From Scytonema sp. UIC 10036 (GTDB taxonomy: Bacteria; Cyanobacteriota; Cyanobacteriia; Cyanobacteriales; Nostocaceae), in contig NZ_WJFC01000027.1 in NCBI RefSeq assembly GCF_009725235.1, forward strand, positions 30,656-94,655: a stretch of DNA of 64,000 nt, written 5' to 3'. Both the position numbers and the translations under genes were made by a program. A model generated the notes under the pieces. That model ran no database searches. It had not been told where the DNA came from and was given only the letters and a program-made list of their open reading frames with translations. The number at the start of each line of letters is the position of its first letter. The stretch's first letter is position 1. This document shows positions 62,494-64,000 of the stretch, in pieces.

Positions 62494-63921
62494 ATGTCGT
62501 TCAAAAGTAAAGAACAAAAAGAGCTAGATAAAGAAAAAAACAAGGATACTCATATTTCAACTGTTGTGCAGCATCTTAAATTGTCTAATCTTGGTTATGC
62601 TGTAATATCTGACATTTTGTCACACGCCAACAGTTTATATAACACCTTGACTTTCAATTTGAGACAAGGATTTTTTGCCTACAAAATTCTGAATTTTTCA
62701 TCTCTAACCATTGATTTACAAACCGACTTCAAAGAAAACTACCATTATAAAATGCTGCAATCACAAGCAGCACAGTCCGTGTGTCATAAGGTAGCTGAGA
62801 ATTTTCAATCATTCAAGCAGCTTTTAGATAAACATTTTAGTGAGGGAACTAAAAAACCAAAGCTACCTGGTTATAGAGAGAAAGGAGGGATGTTTGAAGT
62901 AACGTATCCCGGTCAAACAGTAAAATTTGAAAGAAAACATGGAATAAAATTGGCGACTATTTCAACAGGGATTCAGTTTAGAAAGTTCCATAAAGAAGAT
63001 GTTATGGGAACAACTTTGAATGAAAAATTGAGATTTAGAGTTCCTGATGACGTTGACTCCTCTAAGCTTGTTGAGTTAGTAATTACATCAAAACATAGAG
63101 AGATTTATTTGCATTGGGTATGCAGAAATCAGAATGAAATTGTTGCTACATTGGATAAGTCAAGTGCTTTAGGGATTGACATAGGATTAAACAACTTTGT
63201 TACTTGTATTCCGAGCACAGGTCAAGAAGGATTTATTATAAATGGGCGACCGTTAAAGGCAGTAAATCAGTTTTATAACAAGACTGTAGCCAAGCTGAAA
63301 AAGGGTAAAGATGAGAATTTCTGGAGTGGTAGTTTAGCTAGAGCAACACAAGCCAGAAACAACCAAGTACGTGATTTTATTAAGAAGTCAGCACGCACAA
63401 TAATCAACAAATGCCTAGAATTAAAGATAGGTAAAATTGTATTTGGTTGGAACCAAGGCATTAAGGATGAAATAGATAACGGACGTGTCAATAATCAAAA
63501 TTTTGTGCAAGTACCGTTCACTGCATTACGCGATACGCTCAAGTATTTATGTCAAAGACACGGTATAGAATTTGTAGTTGTAGAAGAATCATACACTTCA
63601 AAAATGTCATTTTTTGACGGGGATGAACTCCCCGTATTCGGAAAAGAAACCGAATCCCAGAAGACACAGAAACCTTCTGGGAAAAGAACAAAGCGTGGTG
63701 AATACAAAATAGCAAGCGGAACAGTTATCAACGCTGATGCTAATGGGGCTTGTAATATCCTAAGAAAGGCAAAAATTGACACCTCAAAAATTACTTTTCG
63801 AGTGTGTCAAATTCTCAAAAGAATCAATATTTGGATAGGTAAAAAACCATCTGAAAGTAAAGGTACGGTAGCAAGCTTGTCTTGTTGCACGACTATAGGA
63901 GTCACTGAACCGACTCAGTAA
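62494..63921 (+). CDS. tnpB: TnpB-type RNA-guided nuclease (IS605 OrfB family)
   Basis: 475 residues. RuvC-type acidic residues: Asp in ALGIDIGLNNFVTC, Glu in VVVEESYTSKMSFF and Asp in VINADANGACNILRK. The N-terminus is helical with an OB-like middle (EVTYPGQTVKFERKHGIKL). The usual zinc finger with two CxxC pairs between the Glu and last Asp motifs is absent; this segment reads FFDGDELPVFGKETESQKTQ, a known TnpB subtype pattern. The ATG at 62494 has AGGAGG nine bases upstream; a TTG at 62488 is too close. No TnpA is seen in the window. Confidence 0.9.
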   Translation: MSFKSKEQKELDKEKNKDTHISTVVQHLKLSNLGYAVISDILSHANSLYNTLTFNLRQGFFAYKILNFSSLTIDLQTDFKENYHYKMLQSQAAQSVCHKVAENFQSFKQLLDKHFSEGTKKPKLPGYREKGGMFEVTYPGQTVKFERKHGIKLATISTGIQFRKFHKEDVMGTTLNEKLRFRVPDDVDSSKLVELVITSKHREIYLHWVCRNQNEIVATLDKSSALGIDIGLNNFVTCIPSTGQEGFIINGRPLKAVNQFYNKTVAKLKKGKDENFWSGSLARATQARNNQVRDFIKKSARTIINKCLELKIGKIVFGWNQGIKDEIDNGRVNNQNFVQVPFTALRDTLKYLCQRHGIEFVVVEESYTSKMSFFDGDELPVFGKETESQKTQKPSGKRTKRGEYKIASGTVINADANGACNILRKAKIDTSKITFRVCQILKRINIWIGKKPSESKGTVASLSCCTTIGVTEPTQ

Positions 63922-64000
63922 ATTAGAAACCCGCTGGCTAAGGTCAGAGAGTCGCCCCTCTGCCTCGCCTACAAAACCGTGCGTGAGATTTTCACCTCAC
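63922..64000. other. tnpB 3' flank: right end / guide RNA region or group II intron edge
   Basis: Contains GGTCAGAGAGTCGCCCCTCT followed by GCC (a hairpin) and CCGTGCGTGAGATTTTCACC. The second stretch read on the minus strand (GTGAAAATCTCACGCACGG) resembles the exon-binding region of group II introns. The window ends here, so neither reading can be settled. Confidence 0.4.

Overview
The window comes from a cyanobacterial chromosome, most likely a filamentous heterocyst-type (Nostocales) genome. HIP1 octamers (GCGATCGC) are scattered throughout. Genes typical of cyanobacteria are present: the beta-carboxysome shell protein CcmP, the NblS-interacting protein SipA, and CHAT/CHASE2/DUF928 proteins. 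So are the heptamer short tandem repeats (ATTTTAG/ATTTTGG, GCTAATG) and 30-150 bp palindromic repeats of this group. Genes lie on both strands with long gaps, and relics, nonsense or frameshifted genes and repeats are common, so the genome is repeat-rich and still being reshuffled.

Region by region. 1-1490 holds nothing I can support. 1491-13443 is a peptide secretion / RiPP locus: a C39-peptidase ABC exporter with a cyclic-nucleotide-binding-like N-terminus, an HlyD adaptor, a small helix-turn-helix-like protein and a parvulin-type isomerase. These are followed by four short proteins sharing a double-glycine leader, a leaderless Ser-rich protein, an acyltransferase-TPR fusion, a Nif11-leader precursor with two LYG motifs and a radical SAM protein that looks truncated. 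A 137-bp element with perfect 16-bp inverted ends abuts the radical SAM gene. 14.2-24.2 kb carries an NYN nuclease-like protein, a CHASE2-cyclase with DUF928, a CHAT-TPR protein, an Rpn-family protein with a 366-bp tandem duplication, and a degenerate pyruvate kinase homologue. 24.6-33.2 kb carries a RelE-like pair, DUF429, glycogen phosphorylase, DUF2171, a membrane GTPase and a Uma2 endonuclease-like protein.

33.2-34.4 kb is the most unusual part. Just downstream of a conserved protein of unknown function, on the minus strand, lie two complete tRNA-like cloverleaves whose halves are in the wrong order: T-arm plus 3' acceptor strand first, then a 7-10 nt linker, then 5' acceptor strand plus D-arm. 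The anticodon stems continue into longer helices, and the unit ends in a strong hairpin. I read it as a structured RNA with two circularly permuted tRNA domains, probably linked to the neighbouring protein. I know of no description of this in bacteria.

35-43.2 kb carries ccmP, a pentapeptide-repeat protein, a TPM-domain protein, a metallophosphoesterase and an N-acylglucosamine 2-epimerase. 43.4-48.5 kb is an HMA2-like / P1B-ATPase / DUF5132 cluster. 48.6-51.6 kb is an ABC-2 exporter. 51.7-55 kb holds a broken VapC module, a nucleoside-phosphorylase effector with an EAD1-like tail and a decayed AAA ATPase. 55.3-61.9 kb carries a large hybrid histidine kinase, a PrxQ-type peroxiredoxin, SipA, and CbiX under a cobalamin riboswitch. 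The right end is a TnpB element with a small ribbon-helix-helix gene on the opposite strand. All identifications are from reading the sequence; no searches were run.
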